Assembly (NCBI RefSeq): GCF_003386205.1
Contig: NZ_QRDY01000001.1
Coordinates: 837,920 to 901,919 of the forward strand
DNA length: 64,000 nucleotides
Direction of reading: 5' to 3'
From: Cohnella lupini
Lineage (GTDB): Bacteria > Bacillota > Bacilli > Paenibacillales > Paenibacillaceae
Made by a program: the position numbers and the translations under genes. Positions 25,057-33,406 of this stretch are shown in pieces. Each line of letters opens with the position of its first letter. The stretch's first letter is position 1. Under the pieces are notes generated by a model. It was given only the letters and a program-made list of their open reading frames with translations, searched no databases and was not told the origin of the DNA.

Positions 25057-26097
25057 ATGAAGAAGAATAATGAAGGAATGCTGCAAAAGCCGGTAGAATC
25101 GGGATTCGACGCGGCGTCGACCGCGAGCGACGTTATAAAAGGCATTGACCTTACCGGTAAAACGGCCATTGTCACCGGGGGCTATGCCGGCATCGGCTTA
25201 GAAACGACCAAAACCTTCGCTGTAGCGGGAGCGACCGTCGTCGTACCCGCCAGAGATATGGACAAAGCGCAAAAAAACTTAGCGGGAGTCCCTCGCGTGG
25301 AAATCTTGCCCATGGATTTGACGGACCCGGCTTCAATCGATGCATTCGCAGAACGATTTCTGGCTTCAGGCAGAGCGTTGCATTTGCTCATCAACAATGC
25401 GGGGATCATGTGGGTTCCTCTTCAGCGCGACGCTCGCGGATACGAATCGCAGCTGTCCGCCAATCATTTGGGACACTTTCATTTGACGGCGCGGCTGTGG
25501 CCTGCCCTGAAGAAAGCCGAAGGAGCAAGAGTTGTTAACGTCTCTTCTTGGGGACATCATTTTTCATCTATCATGTTTGAAGACCCGAGCTTCGAGCATC
25601 GCGAGTTCGATACGCTTCAAGGCTATGGACAATCCAAAACAGCAAATATTTTGTTTGCTCTTGAATTGGACAACCGCGGCATGAGCCATGGCGTGCGGGC
25701 CTTTTCCCTGCATCCCGGCGCCATTATCGATACGGACTTGAAGCGGTTGCTCTCGACCGAAGATCTGATCGCGCAGGGGCTTCTGGACCCGGAAGGTAAC
25801 GCCGTTTATAATGCCCAGATGGGTCTAAAAACAATCCCGCAAGGCGCGTCAACAACCGTATGGTGCGCAACCAGTCCGTTGCTCGACGATCTCGGCGGCG
25901 TGTACTGCGAAGACAACGAAGTAGCCGTGCTGGATCCCCGTACGGAACCGGCGACGCCGGCGGATCTTTTTACAACGATCTTTCCGCCGTTTAACGGTGT
26001 TACGGCGTATGCTCTCGATCCGGTAACGGCCGGCAAGCTATGGACATTAAGCGAACGGCTTACGGGCGTCACGTTCGATCTCCAGCCGACCGTCTAA
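25057..26097 (+). CDS. SDR oxidoreductase, retinol-dehydrogenase-like
   Basis: 346 residues from ATG 25057, 10 bases after GGAGAG (the ATG at 25042 overlaps that site). It is an extended SDR of the kind related to retinol dehydrogenase and WW-domain oxidoreductase: TGGYAGIG (40-47), NNAGIM (113-118), Ser164, catalytic Tyr190 and Lys194 in YGQSK, and HPGAIIDTDL. It has a 30-residue N-terminal extension and a C-terminal tail past the Rossmann fold. An extended -10 element TGATACAAT (25017-25025) lies before it. The physiological substrate is unknown. It is followed by a large hairpin, then AraC and aldo/keto reductase genes. Confidence 0.85.
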   Translation: MKKNNEGMLQKPVESGFDAASTASDVIKGIDLTGKTAIVTGGYAGIGLETTKTFAVAGATVVVPARDMDKAQKNLAGVPRVEILPMDLTDPASIDAFAERFLASGRALHLLINNAGIMWVPLQRDARGYESQLSANHLGHFHLTARLWPALKKAEGARVVNVSSWGHHFSSIMFEDPSFEHREFDTLQGYGQSKTANILFALELDNRGMSHGVRAFSLHPGAIIDTDLKRLLSTEDLIAQGLLDPEGNAVYNAQMGLKTIPQGASTTVWCATSPLLDDLGGVYCEDNEVAVLDPRTEPATPADLFTTIFPPFNGVTAYALDPVTAGKLWTLSERLTGVTFDLQPTV

Positions 26098-26126
26098 TCA
26101 TCCGTCGATTGAACTTTAACGAAGAA

Positions 26127-26174
26127 TGCCGCGGCCGCATTACATCAAGATCTTGATGCAACGAGGCCGCGGCA
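26127..26174. repeat. Nested palindrome hairpin
   Basis: The outer arms TGCCGCGGCC and GGCCGCGGCA enclose an exact 16-base palindrome at 26143-26158. No T-run, so its role as terminator is uncertain. Confidence 0.5.
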
Positions 26175-26232
26175 AGGCGACAAACGCTGTTAGCCGGGAC
26201 TGTTATCCGGAGTAAAGGGGAAGAGATGCCAT

Positions 26233-27078
26233 ATGTCTGCGCTAGAGCAGAAAATGAAGGCTGAAATCATCTGGGCGTGCATGGACGACAGCTATTATAA
26301 AGAAGAAGCCGTGCTGGAGCATCATTGCATTGTACGGCTTTTCTCCGGTGAAATGAAGGTTGTTCAAGCCGAAAACAGCTATATTATCGAAGCGGGAGAA
26401 ACATTCCTGCTCCCCCGGCGTCAATTGGCTACGCTGATCAAATACCCGAAAGACGGTCATCCCTACCGGGCCATCATGCTGGTTCTGAGCGCCGAACGAT
26501 TAAAGGATTATTATATCCGCCACCCCTTTAACGTGACCAAGGCTGGTTCGCTTTCGCAGAAGATTAAGAAATATGACGCGAATGAGCCTTTTCTGGACAG
26601 TTTTTTTGCCTCCCTGTTACCGTATCTCCAAATGGAAGGTCAACTGCCGGAAACCATGATTTCCTTAAAACTCGAAGAAGCGATCACCATCCTGCGCTCC
26701 ATTGACCCGGATACCGATCATGTTCTGTCAAACTTCGATGAACCGGGCAAAATCAATCTTGCCGAGTTTATGGAGAAGAACTATATGTTCAACATCACGT
26801 TAAATCAATTCAGCTATCTCACCGCCCGCAGCTTGAGCACGTTCAAGCGTGATTTCAAAAAATCGTTCCAGTCGACGCCGCAAAAGTGGCTGACACAAAA
26901 ACGGCTCGAATTAGCCCATTACCAGCTTGCCGAAAAAAATAAAAAGCCGATCGAGATCTACGACGAAGTCGGATTTGAAGATTTATCGCATTTTTCCTAT
27001 GCTTTCAAAAAGCATTTCGGATATACCCCTTCCGAGCTGATTCGCCAAAAGGTTCACACCGATTCAAAAGAAGAATAG
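26233..27078 (+). CDS. AraC family transcriptional regulator
   Basis: 281 residues. Residues about 20-120 form a cupin-like ligand domain (ENSYIIEAGETFLLPRRQLA). The C-terminal 100 residues hold the two helix-turn-helix motifs of AraC proteins, ending with the signature PIEIYDEVGFEDLSHFSYAFKKHFGYTPSE. The start is behind GGGGAAGAG. It is 15 bp upstream of the aldo/keto reductase gene on the same strand and probably controls that gene and perhaps the SDR gene upstream. AraC proteins of this form often respond to stress or small organic molecules. Confidence 0.88.
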   Translation: MSALEQKMKAEIIWACMDDSYYKEEAVLEHHCIVRLFSGEMKVVQAENSYIIEAGETFLLPRRQLATLIKYPKDGHPYRAIMLVLSAERLKDYYIRHPFNVTKAGSLSQKIKKYDANEPFLDSFFASLLPYLQMEGQLPETMISLKLEEAITILRSIDPDTDHVLSNFDEPGKINLAEFMEKNYMFNITLNQFSYLTARSLSTFKRDFKKSFQSTPQKWLTQKRLELAHYQLAEKNKKPIEIYDEVGFEDLSHFSYAFKKHFGYTPSELIRQKVHTDSKEE

Positions 27079-27093
27079 CGGGAGGACATCGTA

Positions 27094-28101
27094 ATGGAGT
27101 ATACAAGATTGGGAAATACCGGTTTGGAAGTTTCGCGAATTTGCCTGGGCTGCATGAGCTACGGCAATACCGGTACAGGCATCAACGACCGACCCTGGAC
27201 CCTGAACGAGGAGAGCAGCCGTAACTTCATTAAGTTGGCTGTGGATAATGGCATCAATTTTTTTGACGTTTCCAACAACTACTCAGATGGCGATACGGAG
27301 CGGATATTGGGCCGCGCGATCCGCGATTTCACGCGGCGCGAGGATGTCGTAATCGCGGATCGGGTGTTCGCTCCCATGAGGCCCGGTCCCAATGGCATGG
27401 GCCTGTCCCGCAAGGCGATTATGACGGAAATCGACGATAGTCTTAGGAGATTGGGCACGGACTATATCGATATATATGAAATCGGTCGCTTTGACTATGA
27501 CACGCCCCTTGAGGAAACGCTGGATACCCTTAACGATGTGGTAAAGTCGGGCAAAGCCCGCTATCTTGGCGCCTCTACATTGTACGCCTGGCAGTTGATG
27601 AAAGCGGTCGAGATCCAGCGCGCCAAAGGCTGGCATCGGTTCATCGTCATGCAAAATTACTATAATCTTCTATATCGGGAGGAAGAACGGGAAATGTTGC
27701 CACTGTGCGAGTCGGAAGGGATTGGGGTCACGCCCTGGTCGCCATTGGCGCGCGGGCGGTTATCGCGGTCTTGGGAGGTTGAACAGCTTACCGAACGTGC
27801 GAAAACGGACAGTTATGCGGCGCAAACCAATATTAATGTAGACATGGATAAGCCGGTCATCGACAGACTGACCCAGGTGGCTGAAAATCGCGGTCTTCCT
27901 ATGGCCCAAATAGCGTTGGCGTGGTTGCTATCGAAGCCCGTCGTTGCCGCGCCGCTTGTCGGCGCAACCAAGGAGCAGCATATACAAGATGCCGTCGCCT
28001 CCGTATCGCTCAAGTTATCGGAAGAAGAAATCAATTTTCTGGAAGAGTTGTACCGCCCGCATGCGCAATTAAACAATTACCGTTTTGTAAAATCAAAATA
28101 A
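27094..28101 (+). CDS. Aldo/keto reductase family protein with altered catalytic tetrad
   Basis: 335 residues behind GGGAGGACATCG. The fold is that of YajO/PdxI-type aldo/keto reductases: LGNTGLEVSRICLGCMSYG start, FFDVSNNYSDGDTE, PWSPLARGRL, and GATKEQHIQDAV for cofactor binding. Of the four catalytic residues, Asp58 and Tyr63 are kept, but the lysine expected in VVIATKVF is Arg90 (VVIADRVF) and the histidine expected in YQIHRFD is Gly131 (YEIGRFD). Normal carbonyl reduction is therefore doubtful. It may be a non-catalytic binding protein or may use different chemistry. Cotranscription with the AraC gene is likely. Confidence 0.85.
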   Translation: MEYTRLGNTGLEVSRICLGCMSYGNTGTGINDRPWTLNEESSRNFIKLAVDNGINFFDVSNNYSDGDTERILGRAIRDFTRREDVVIADRVFAPMRPGPNGMGLSRKAIMTEIDDSLRRLGTDYIDIYEIGRFDYDTPLEETLDTLNDVVKSGKARYLGASTLYAWQLMKAVEIQRAKGWHRFIVMQNYYNLLYREEEREMLPLCESEGIGVTPWSPLARGRLSRSWEVEQLTERAKTDSYAAQTNINVDMDKPVIDRLTQVAENRGLPMAQIALAWLLSKPVVAAPLVGATKEQHIQDAVASVSLKLSEEEINFLEELYRPHAQLNNYRFVKSK

Positions 28102-28117
28102 AGCTTCTGTTCTTGAT

Positions 28118-29143
28118 TCACGTCGAGCTGCGAACGACCAATTGAGTCGGCAGCAGAACCTTGCGAGGGAGCATGGTGTTCCCATTCATGCGGTCAAACA
28201 AAAGATCGACGGCCGCTATCCCCATCTCCTTAGTAGGGACATCAATAGTAGACAATGGAGGGCTGGAGTATTTCGACATTTCGATATTGGACAGGCCGAT
28301 AACGGCGACCTCGTCCGGCACGGAGATGCCGTTGTGATACAGGCTGCTGAGGGCTGCCATGGCCATCAAATCGCTCGCCGAGAAGAAGGCGGTCGGAAGT
28401 TGCTTGGCCTCGCATAATTTATTAATTCTTTCGATGCAAATCGCTTCATCCCACATGCAATCGATCACCCAGTCCGGATTAACCGTCAATCCGGCGGCGT
28501 GCATGGTGGCGTAATAGCCGCGGTAACGTTGGCTGTCCTTAATATTCCCCCTTGCTCCGCTTCCTCCAATAAATCCGATCTCCTTATGTCCTCTTTCTAT
28601 TAAATGCTGCACCGCTATAGAAGCGGAATGATAGTGATCGTAACCCAAATTATCAATATCCCAGTGATCCGTATCGATCCCGACAATATAGCGGACTTGA
28701 TTGCGGATGTATTCGTAGGTTTCGCCGTTTAGCGATTCCATAAGGAAAAGTCCCGTAATCGGTTCGCTGAAGGTGTTGAACAGAATCTTCTTGTCCTCCA
28801 ACTCGTGCCCCGTCCGAATAAAGGCGATATCATATCCTTGGCTGAATAACCGTTCCTCCAAGCCCGATAGGACGGACATAAAATAAGGGTCGTTGTATTT
28901 ATCTTTCGTCACGCTTAAGACGCATCCAATTTTGACGGCAGACTTATCCGGTACAATCTCTTTTTTGGATGACGTCTGGGGCTTGGCTTTTGAACTGATC
29001 TTATAATTTAGTTGCATAACGGCCTGCCAGACGCGAGCACGAGTCTCTTCCGTAATCTTGTAGGTGGAATCGTTGTTTAATACTCTGGATACGGTGGCTG
29101 TCGATACTTTGGCCTGATTTGCAACATCTCGAATCGTACTCAT
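28118..29143 (-). CDS. LacI family transcriptional regulator
   Basis: 341 residues if started at the ATG complementary to 29141-29143, about 10 bases behind AAAAGGAGAA. The N-terminus MSTIRDVANQAKVSTATVSRVLNN is a textbook LacI helix-turn-helix and hinge, followed by a sugar-binding periplasmic-like domain (about 60-340). A start at 29167 would add eight residues and destroy that site. The gene is divergent from the operon starting at 29615 and is probably its repressor; the inducer is likely a sugar or sugar derivative imported by that operon. Confidence 0.9.
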   Translation of the reverse strand: MSTIRDVANQAKVSTATVSRVLNNDSTYKITEETRARVWQAVMQLNYKISSKAKPQTSSKKEIVPDKSAVKIGCVLSVTKDKYNDPYFMSVLSGLEERLFSQGYDIAFIRTGHELEDKKILFNTFSEPITGLFLMESLNGETYEYIRNQVRYIVGIDTDHWDIDNLGYDHYHSASIAVQHLIERGHKEIGFIGGSGARGNIKDSQRYRGYYATMHAAGLTVNPDWVIDCMWDEAICIERINKLCEAKQLPTAFFSASDLMAMAALSSLYHNGISVPDEVAVIGLSNIEMSKYSSPPLSTIDVPTKEMGIAAVDLLFDRMNGNTMLPRKVLLPTQLVVRSST

Positions 29144-29327
29144 AACGAAGGGATTCTCCTTTTTCATCTTGCATTCTTCTTACATATTACCATGCATGTA
29201 TTCATTTTACGAAACAAAAACCTGTTACATAAGTTCTATCAGTTCATTTTTTCATATTTGTTGCGTGAAAAATTTGATTTTGTTGCGCGAAAAATGTCGG
29301 TTAGAGAAGAATGGGTGAAAATCAATA

Positions 29328-29345
29328 CGTAACATAAATGTTACG
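29328..29345. promoter_or_regulatory. Palindrome, candidate LacI-type operator
   Basis: CGTAACAT-AA-ATGTTACG has perfect 8-bp arms. It lies between the LacI gene and the operon; a related TTACGTAA core recurs at 29562-29569. Confidence 0.5.
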
Positions 29346-29501
29346 CGATCAAGGAAAGAGAAGGCCTTATTCTTCCGCAAAACGCTATAATCGGACTTCG
29401 CACTTTCGAAATGATCATATTAATGTAATGAAACATTACGTTAATATGTCTTAATAATTTAGAAATACGTGGATTTCACGCTAGAACTGTAAAATAATTG
29501 C

Positions 29502-29551
29502 TTGCATGTTTGGGCTCTAGTGATATAATTACCTCATAAAGTTTACTAAAC
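29502..29551 (+). promoter_or_regulatory. Operon promoter with overlapping operator
   Basis: TTGCAT (29502-29507), 16-base spacer, extended -10 TGATATAAT (29521-29529). GTTTACTAAAC (29541-29551), a palindrome around a central base, lies just past the predicted start, where a LacI-type repressor would block transcription. Confidence 0.65.
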
Positions 29552-29614
29552 AAAAGTAACAAATTACGTAACAAAAAGCAAGGGAGAATACAAGTGTGGA
29601 GGAGCGAGTGGAAT

Positions 29615-30943
29615 ATGGGTAAGCCGGTTACGATATATCCTGCCATTCTCGATGGATTTCTGTCCAACCCGGGCATTGGCTTTACGGCAGCGCCAGGGCT
29701 GATGAACGATCCGGAGGCCGTCTACGATAATCTTGGCGCACGTCAGAATCAATACAAATTCTCCGATGAAAGCGTTACCTTCAATCATCCCGACAGCAAA
29801 GTCTATTTCTTCAGCATGAAGTGGAAGGACCTCGAAACCGCGAAGGGCGTCTACCGATGGGAAGTCGTCGAAGAGAAGTTGCGGCTTGCCAAATCCCACG
29901 GCTGTAGCGCGATCGTCCGTTGCTCTCCGTATGCCTTAAGCCCGGAGGACGACATTCCGGAATGGTTCCGCGCGGATTATCCGGAGAAGCCGGAATTTCC
30001 CTTCTGGAGGGTAGATCCGATCACGACGCCGTACGCCGCGCACTGGGCAGACTTTATCGGAGCCTTCGCCAAGAGATTCGACGGTCATCCCGTAATTAGC
30101 TCCGTCGATTTAACCATCGTAGGCGCATGGGGAGAAGGCGGCGGAACCGAATTTATGAGGAAGGAAGCCATCAAACGAATTGTGGACGCTTATCTGGACG
30201 GGTTTAAGATCACGCCGCTCCAAGCGCTTCTGCATGACCCGGTATCCATGAAGATCATCAAGGACCGGAAAGGCAAAGTCGGCTTCAGAGTGGATTGTCT
30301 AGGAGATATGGGCGGGTTTCATGGAGAGAGATGGTCTCATATGACGGATTTCTACCCGCAAAATATTCAAAACTTCCAAATGGGCGATGCATGGGAGAAA
30401 GCGCCGGTCGTATTCGAGGCATGCTGGCATATGAACGATTGGTTCGTTCAGGGCTGGGATCTCGATTACATCATCGAAGAATCTCTGAAATGGCATATTT
30501 CCTCCTTTAATAACAAAGGAACGATTGTACCGGAGCCTTGGAAGGGCAAAGTCGAGCAATGGCTAAAGAAAATGGGGTACCGTTTCGAGTTGCGAAAATT
30601 GACGTACGATTCGGCGGTGGAAGCCGGCGGGGAGCTTAGCATCAGGGCTCTCTGGGCAAATGTTGGCGTAGCCCCGTTATACAATCGCTATCCGCTTATC
30701 GTTCGCCTTACGAGAAATGAACTTACGCATGTTTTCACCAGCAAGGAGGACCCGAGGGAATGGATGCCGGACAGAGATATTCTGTGGGAGGAAAGCTTCG
30801 CCATTCCCGTCGACTTGCCGGTGGGCGAATACACGCTGGAGATCGGGATCGAGACCGGCGTGGAGGAGATCGGAACGCTCCGTCTTGCGATCGATGGAAA
30901 TAAGGACGGCTATTACCAGATGGGCATAGTACGGCTTGGATAA
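29615..30943 (+). CDS. DUF4832-type glycosidase-like protein
   Basis: 442 residues from ATG 29615, behind GGAGGA (GTG 29594 is an alternative). Residues about 15-300 form a GH42-like TIM barrel: YFFSMKWKDLETAKGVYRWE, the acidic IVGAWGEGGG (Glu174) and the strand VVFEACWHM (Glu268), two candidate catalytic acids. The C-terminal 130 residues (ELRKLTYDSAVEAGGELSI, ending GYYQMGIVRL) form the beta-sandwich DUF4832 region. It lacks a signal peptide, so it would act on an imported sugar in the cytoplasm. It is first in a LacI-controlled operon with a sugar importer. The reaction is unknown. Confidence 0.75.
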   Translation: MGKPVTIYPAILDGFLSNPGIGFTAAPGLMNDPEAVYDNLGARQNQYKFSDESVTFNHPDSKVYFFSMKWKDLETAKGVYRWEVVEEKLRLAKSHGCSAIVRCSPYALSPEDDIPEWFRADYPEKPEFPFWRVDPITTPYAAHWADFIGAFAKRFDGHPVISSVDLTIVGAWGEGGGTEFMRKEAIKRIVDAYLDGFKITPLQALLHDPVSMKIIKDRKGKVGFRVDCLGDMGGFHGERWSHMTDFYPQNIQNFQMGDAWEKAPVVFEACWHMNDWFVQGWDLDYIIEESLKWHISSFNNKGTIVPEPWKGKVEQWLKKMGYRFELRKLTYDSAVEAGGELSIRALWANVGVAPLYNRYPLIVRLTRNELTHVFTSKEDPREWMPDRDILWEESFAIPVDLPVGEYTLEIGIETGVEEIGTLRLAIDGNKDGYYQMGIVRLG

Positions 30944-30962
30944 GAGAGGGGATAACGGTTCT

Positions 30963-32270
30963 ATGGGAACGACGATCGATTTTCATGCTTGCATGGCTTA
31001 TTGCGATTTCGATTATTTGCCGGAAGGGCTGGAGCGTAAGTACAAGAACTACGTGCCGGACGACCGAGCCCTATTGATTCCCCGTGAATTCCTGTCGGGG
31101 CTGTATGAACGACATCAAGTTCCCGAGCACGCGCGCCTATTGATCGATCAAGGCATTGAAGCCATCGAGAACGATTCCGTACTGTTTTCATTTACCAAGT
31201 TCCTGACGGCGGACATGTGCACGGCACGTAACCGTTGCGATGACGACTTCTATAAGGATATGAAGCCAGGATGCATGAAGGAGTTGCGAGATAGGTATTC
31301 ATTTATACTCCTTCTGGCTTGTATCCGTCCTAGCTTAAGCATGTTGGAGGAGCGCGGCGTTCCCATCGCTTATTACGAAGGGATTCCGCACCAGTTCTTG
31401 AAGGGGCAATTCGAGAAAATAATCGGCAAAAGCGATTTTAACGTTCACGATTTTCCTTGGGTCATGAATTTCTATACTTGCTCTATCTTTTTGCTCGACC
31501 GCTTCTATTTTATCCCGCATCGTTTTGAAGACTCGTTTACATTATATAGGCATCAGGATTCACGAGAGGTCGTTGCGCTCATGCATGCGGATGAGGAATT
31601 CCGTAGCGACGGGCAAGTGAACGGGATTAACGGCGTTTACGATTCCGAAGGGACATTCCGTTCGGAATGGAGGGAAGATGACGGCGCGATTACGGCTAAC
31701 CGGATTAATCCGATGGGATTCGTCGAGCGGGATCTCATAACGCTAGAGAAGAGGGAATGGGATCCGGCGCTTCATAAAGGGGATATGATGCTGGCGCTTC
31801 ATATCCCTTCCGGGCCAGGATATACACCCGAGAGAATCAAGACATCAATGGCTATGGCTATCGCATTCTATGAGCGCTATTTCCCGGAACTGGCTATAAG
31901 AGGCTTCTGGAGCGAGAGCTGGCTTTACGATTCAAGGCTCTCCTTGATTCTGGATCCGGAGAAAAGCAATATCGTTAAGGTTCAGAGGCAATTCTACAAT
32001 TATCCGATTAGGGAAGGGGACGGCATGCTCCGCCAAGAAGTGTTCGGGGACCGGAATGCCGAGCCGTCTTCAAGCAGCCGTCAGGAAACTACCCTGCAGA
32101 AAGCGGTCCTGAACTATATGAAGAGCGGCGCGCGATTTAATACGATGAGCATGGTCGTACTGAAGGAAGAAGTTGACCGAATAGGCGACATGCCTTATAT
32201 ATCGACCTCGGATATAGAAAAATTCCTGGAAACGGTAGATAGCCATCTGGCGGGGAGGCGGCCGGCATGA
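30963..32270 (+). CDS. Acyltransferase-like protein (NAT_N plus GNAT-like C-terminal)
   Basis: 435 residues from ATG 30963, behind AGAGGGGAT. The C-terminal half (about 230-400) contains LALHIPSGPGYTPERIKTSMAMA and the run FYERYFPELAIRGFWSESWLYD, the pattern of the two-domain acyltransferase family with a GNAT-like C-terminus (NAT_N/GNAT_C). The N-terminal half is helical. These proteins often sit beside glycoside hydrolases and sugar ABC transporters, and are thought to acylate or de-acylate imported substrates, but no activity is established as far as I know. Its stop overlaps the next start (ATGA). Confidence 0.65.
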   Translation: MGTTIDFHACMAYCDFDYLPEGLERKYKNYVPDDRALLIPREFLSGLYERHQVPEHARLLIDQGIEAIENDSVLFSFTKFLTADMCTARNRCDDDFYKDMKPGCMKELRDRYSFILLLACIRPSLSMLEERGVPIAYYEGIPHQFLKGQFEKIIGKSDFNVHDFPWVMNFYTCSIFLLDRFYFIPHRFEDSFTLYRHQDSREVVALMHADEEFRSDGQVNGINGVYDSEGTFRSEWREDDGAITANRINPMGFVERDLITLEKREWDPALHKGDMMLALHIPSGPGYTPERIKTSMAMAIAFYERYFPELAIRGFWSESWLYDSRLSLILDPEKSNIVKVQRQFYNYPIREGDGMLRQEVFGDRNAEPSSSSRQETTLQKAVLNYMKSGARFNTMSMVVLKEEVDRIGDMPYISTSDIEKFLETVDSHLAGRRPA

Positions 32271-33388
32271 AGTGTAACTTCTCGCTGGAAAGCTACGAGC
32301 AATACTCTACGTCCGTCTTTCGTCCGCGGCGCCTGGCCCAGCCATTCAGCGATCCCGATGCCGGTCGGTTCACTTACGTAGAGGTTGCTTGGAACGAAGG
32401 GGAGCCGAGCCGCGGAGCCTATCGGCTGGAAGGAATGAAGGAAGCAATCGCGGCTGCGATCAATCCCGTTCTCGTTCTCAGGCCAGTCTTGCCTCTATGG
32501 GCGAAAGAAGACCCAGCGGGTTACTTTGCGGCTTTCATCCGCAAGGTTGGTAGCGACGCCGATTCGGAAGGACGGCTCGCGGGCATCGTCATCGTTGCGT
32601 TGTCCGACAGTAAAGAAGAATGGAACGCTTATATGGACTCATTCCAAGCTACTCCGCTTCTCGCCGATCTGCATCATACCGCTCTAATCCATCACTTGCG
32701 AGAGCGTAATAGGGAGTTCGGATTGCTCGTCACCTGTAGCGAGTCGACCTGGATCGATTGCTGCGAGGCTTTCGCAACTCAACAGCTTCATCACGTTTGG
32801 AGGAGCAAGCCGGTCGTCCTTCATGTCACCGAGCCTTCGAGCGGTCCCTCCGTCGAGCGTGAAGCTCTTCGCTGGCACGCGAGTCTCGCGAATATAAGTA
32901 TGGAGCTAGGTGGACGGCTCGAGCTGCGAAGAATGACCTATTCATCCTCGGTAACGAGCGGGGGCAGTTTACCGCTTCGCTTATGGTTCGTGAATACGGG
33001 TAGCTCTAGATTGTACCGGGAGTTCGAGTTGCGTTTGCGACTTAAGCGAGAGGATGCCACCTATGTGATCCCCGTAAGAGCCGACTCGCAGGCATGGTTG
33101 ACGGGAGATCTGGTCCATAACGAGGTCTTGAGAATACCGGAGGTGACGGAGGGGGATTATTCGATCGCCTTGGGACTCTTCTTACGGGACGGATCGCCGA
33201 TCCGCCTGCATATTCAAGATCAAGAGGACGGCGGCTATTACGAGGCAGGCACCTTACGGGTAGAAAGCCCGGGCGAAGACCCTCTCCTTCGTATCTGGGA
33301 GACGTATTACCCGGAAGGCTATTATCCGCTCGAAGATCCTAAGGTTCCCGAATCGAATTCGGTAGAATCGGATAACGTCAAATCATAG
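32267..33388 (+). CDS. Degenerate paralogue of the DUF4832-type protein
   Basis: 373 residues. ATG 32267 overlaps the previous stop by four bases. The C-terminal region ELRRMTYSSSVTSGGSLPL, ending DGGYYEAGTLRV, aligns with the first operon gene, and the N-terminal part keeps the barrel-like blocks FTYVEVAWNEGEPSRGAYRLE and VLVLRPVLPLW. At the positions of the two candidate acids of the larger protein it has VALSDSKEEW and VVLHVTEPS, so the WGE motif and the FE acid are gone. It is about 70 residues shorter. It may be a regulatory or structural partner or a lectin-like protein. No signal peptide. Confidence 0.6.
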   Translation: MKCNFSLESYEQYSTSVFRPRRLAQPFSDPDAGRFTYVEVAWNEGEPSRGAYRLEGMKEAIAAAINPVLVLRPVLPLWAKEDPAGYFAAFIRKVGSDADSEGRLAGIVIVALSDSKEEWNAYMDSFQATPLLADLHHTALIHHLRERNREFGLLVTCSESTWIDCCEAFATQQLHHVWRSKPVVLHVTEPSSGPSVEREALRWHASLANISMELGGRLELRRMTYSSSVTSGGSLPLRLWFVNTGSSRLYREFELRLRLKREDATYVIPVRADSQAWLTGDLVHNEVLRIPEVTEGDYSIALGLFLRDGSPIRLHIQDQEDGGYYEAGTLRVESPGEDPLLRIWETYYPEGYYPLEDPKVPESNSVESDNVKS

Positions 33389-33406
33389 AGCCTGGAGGGA
33401 ACCTAG

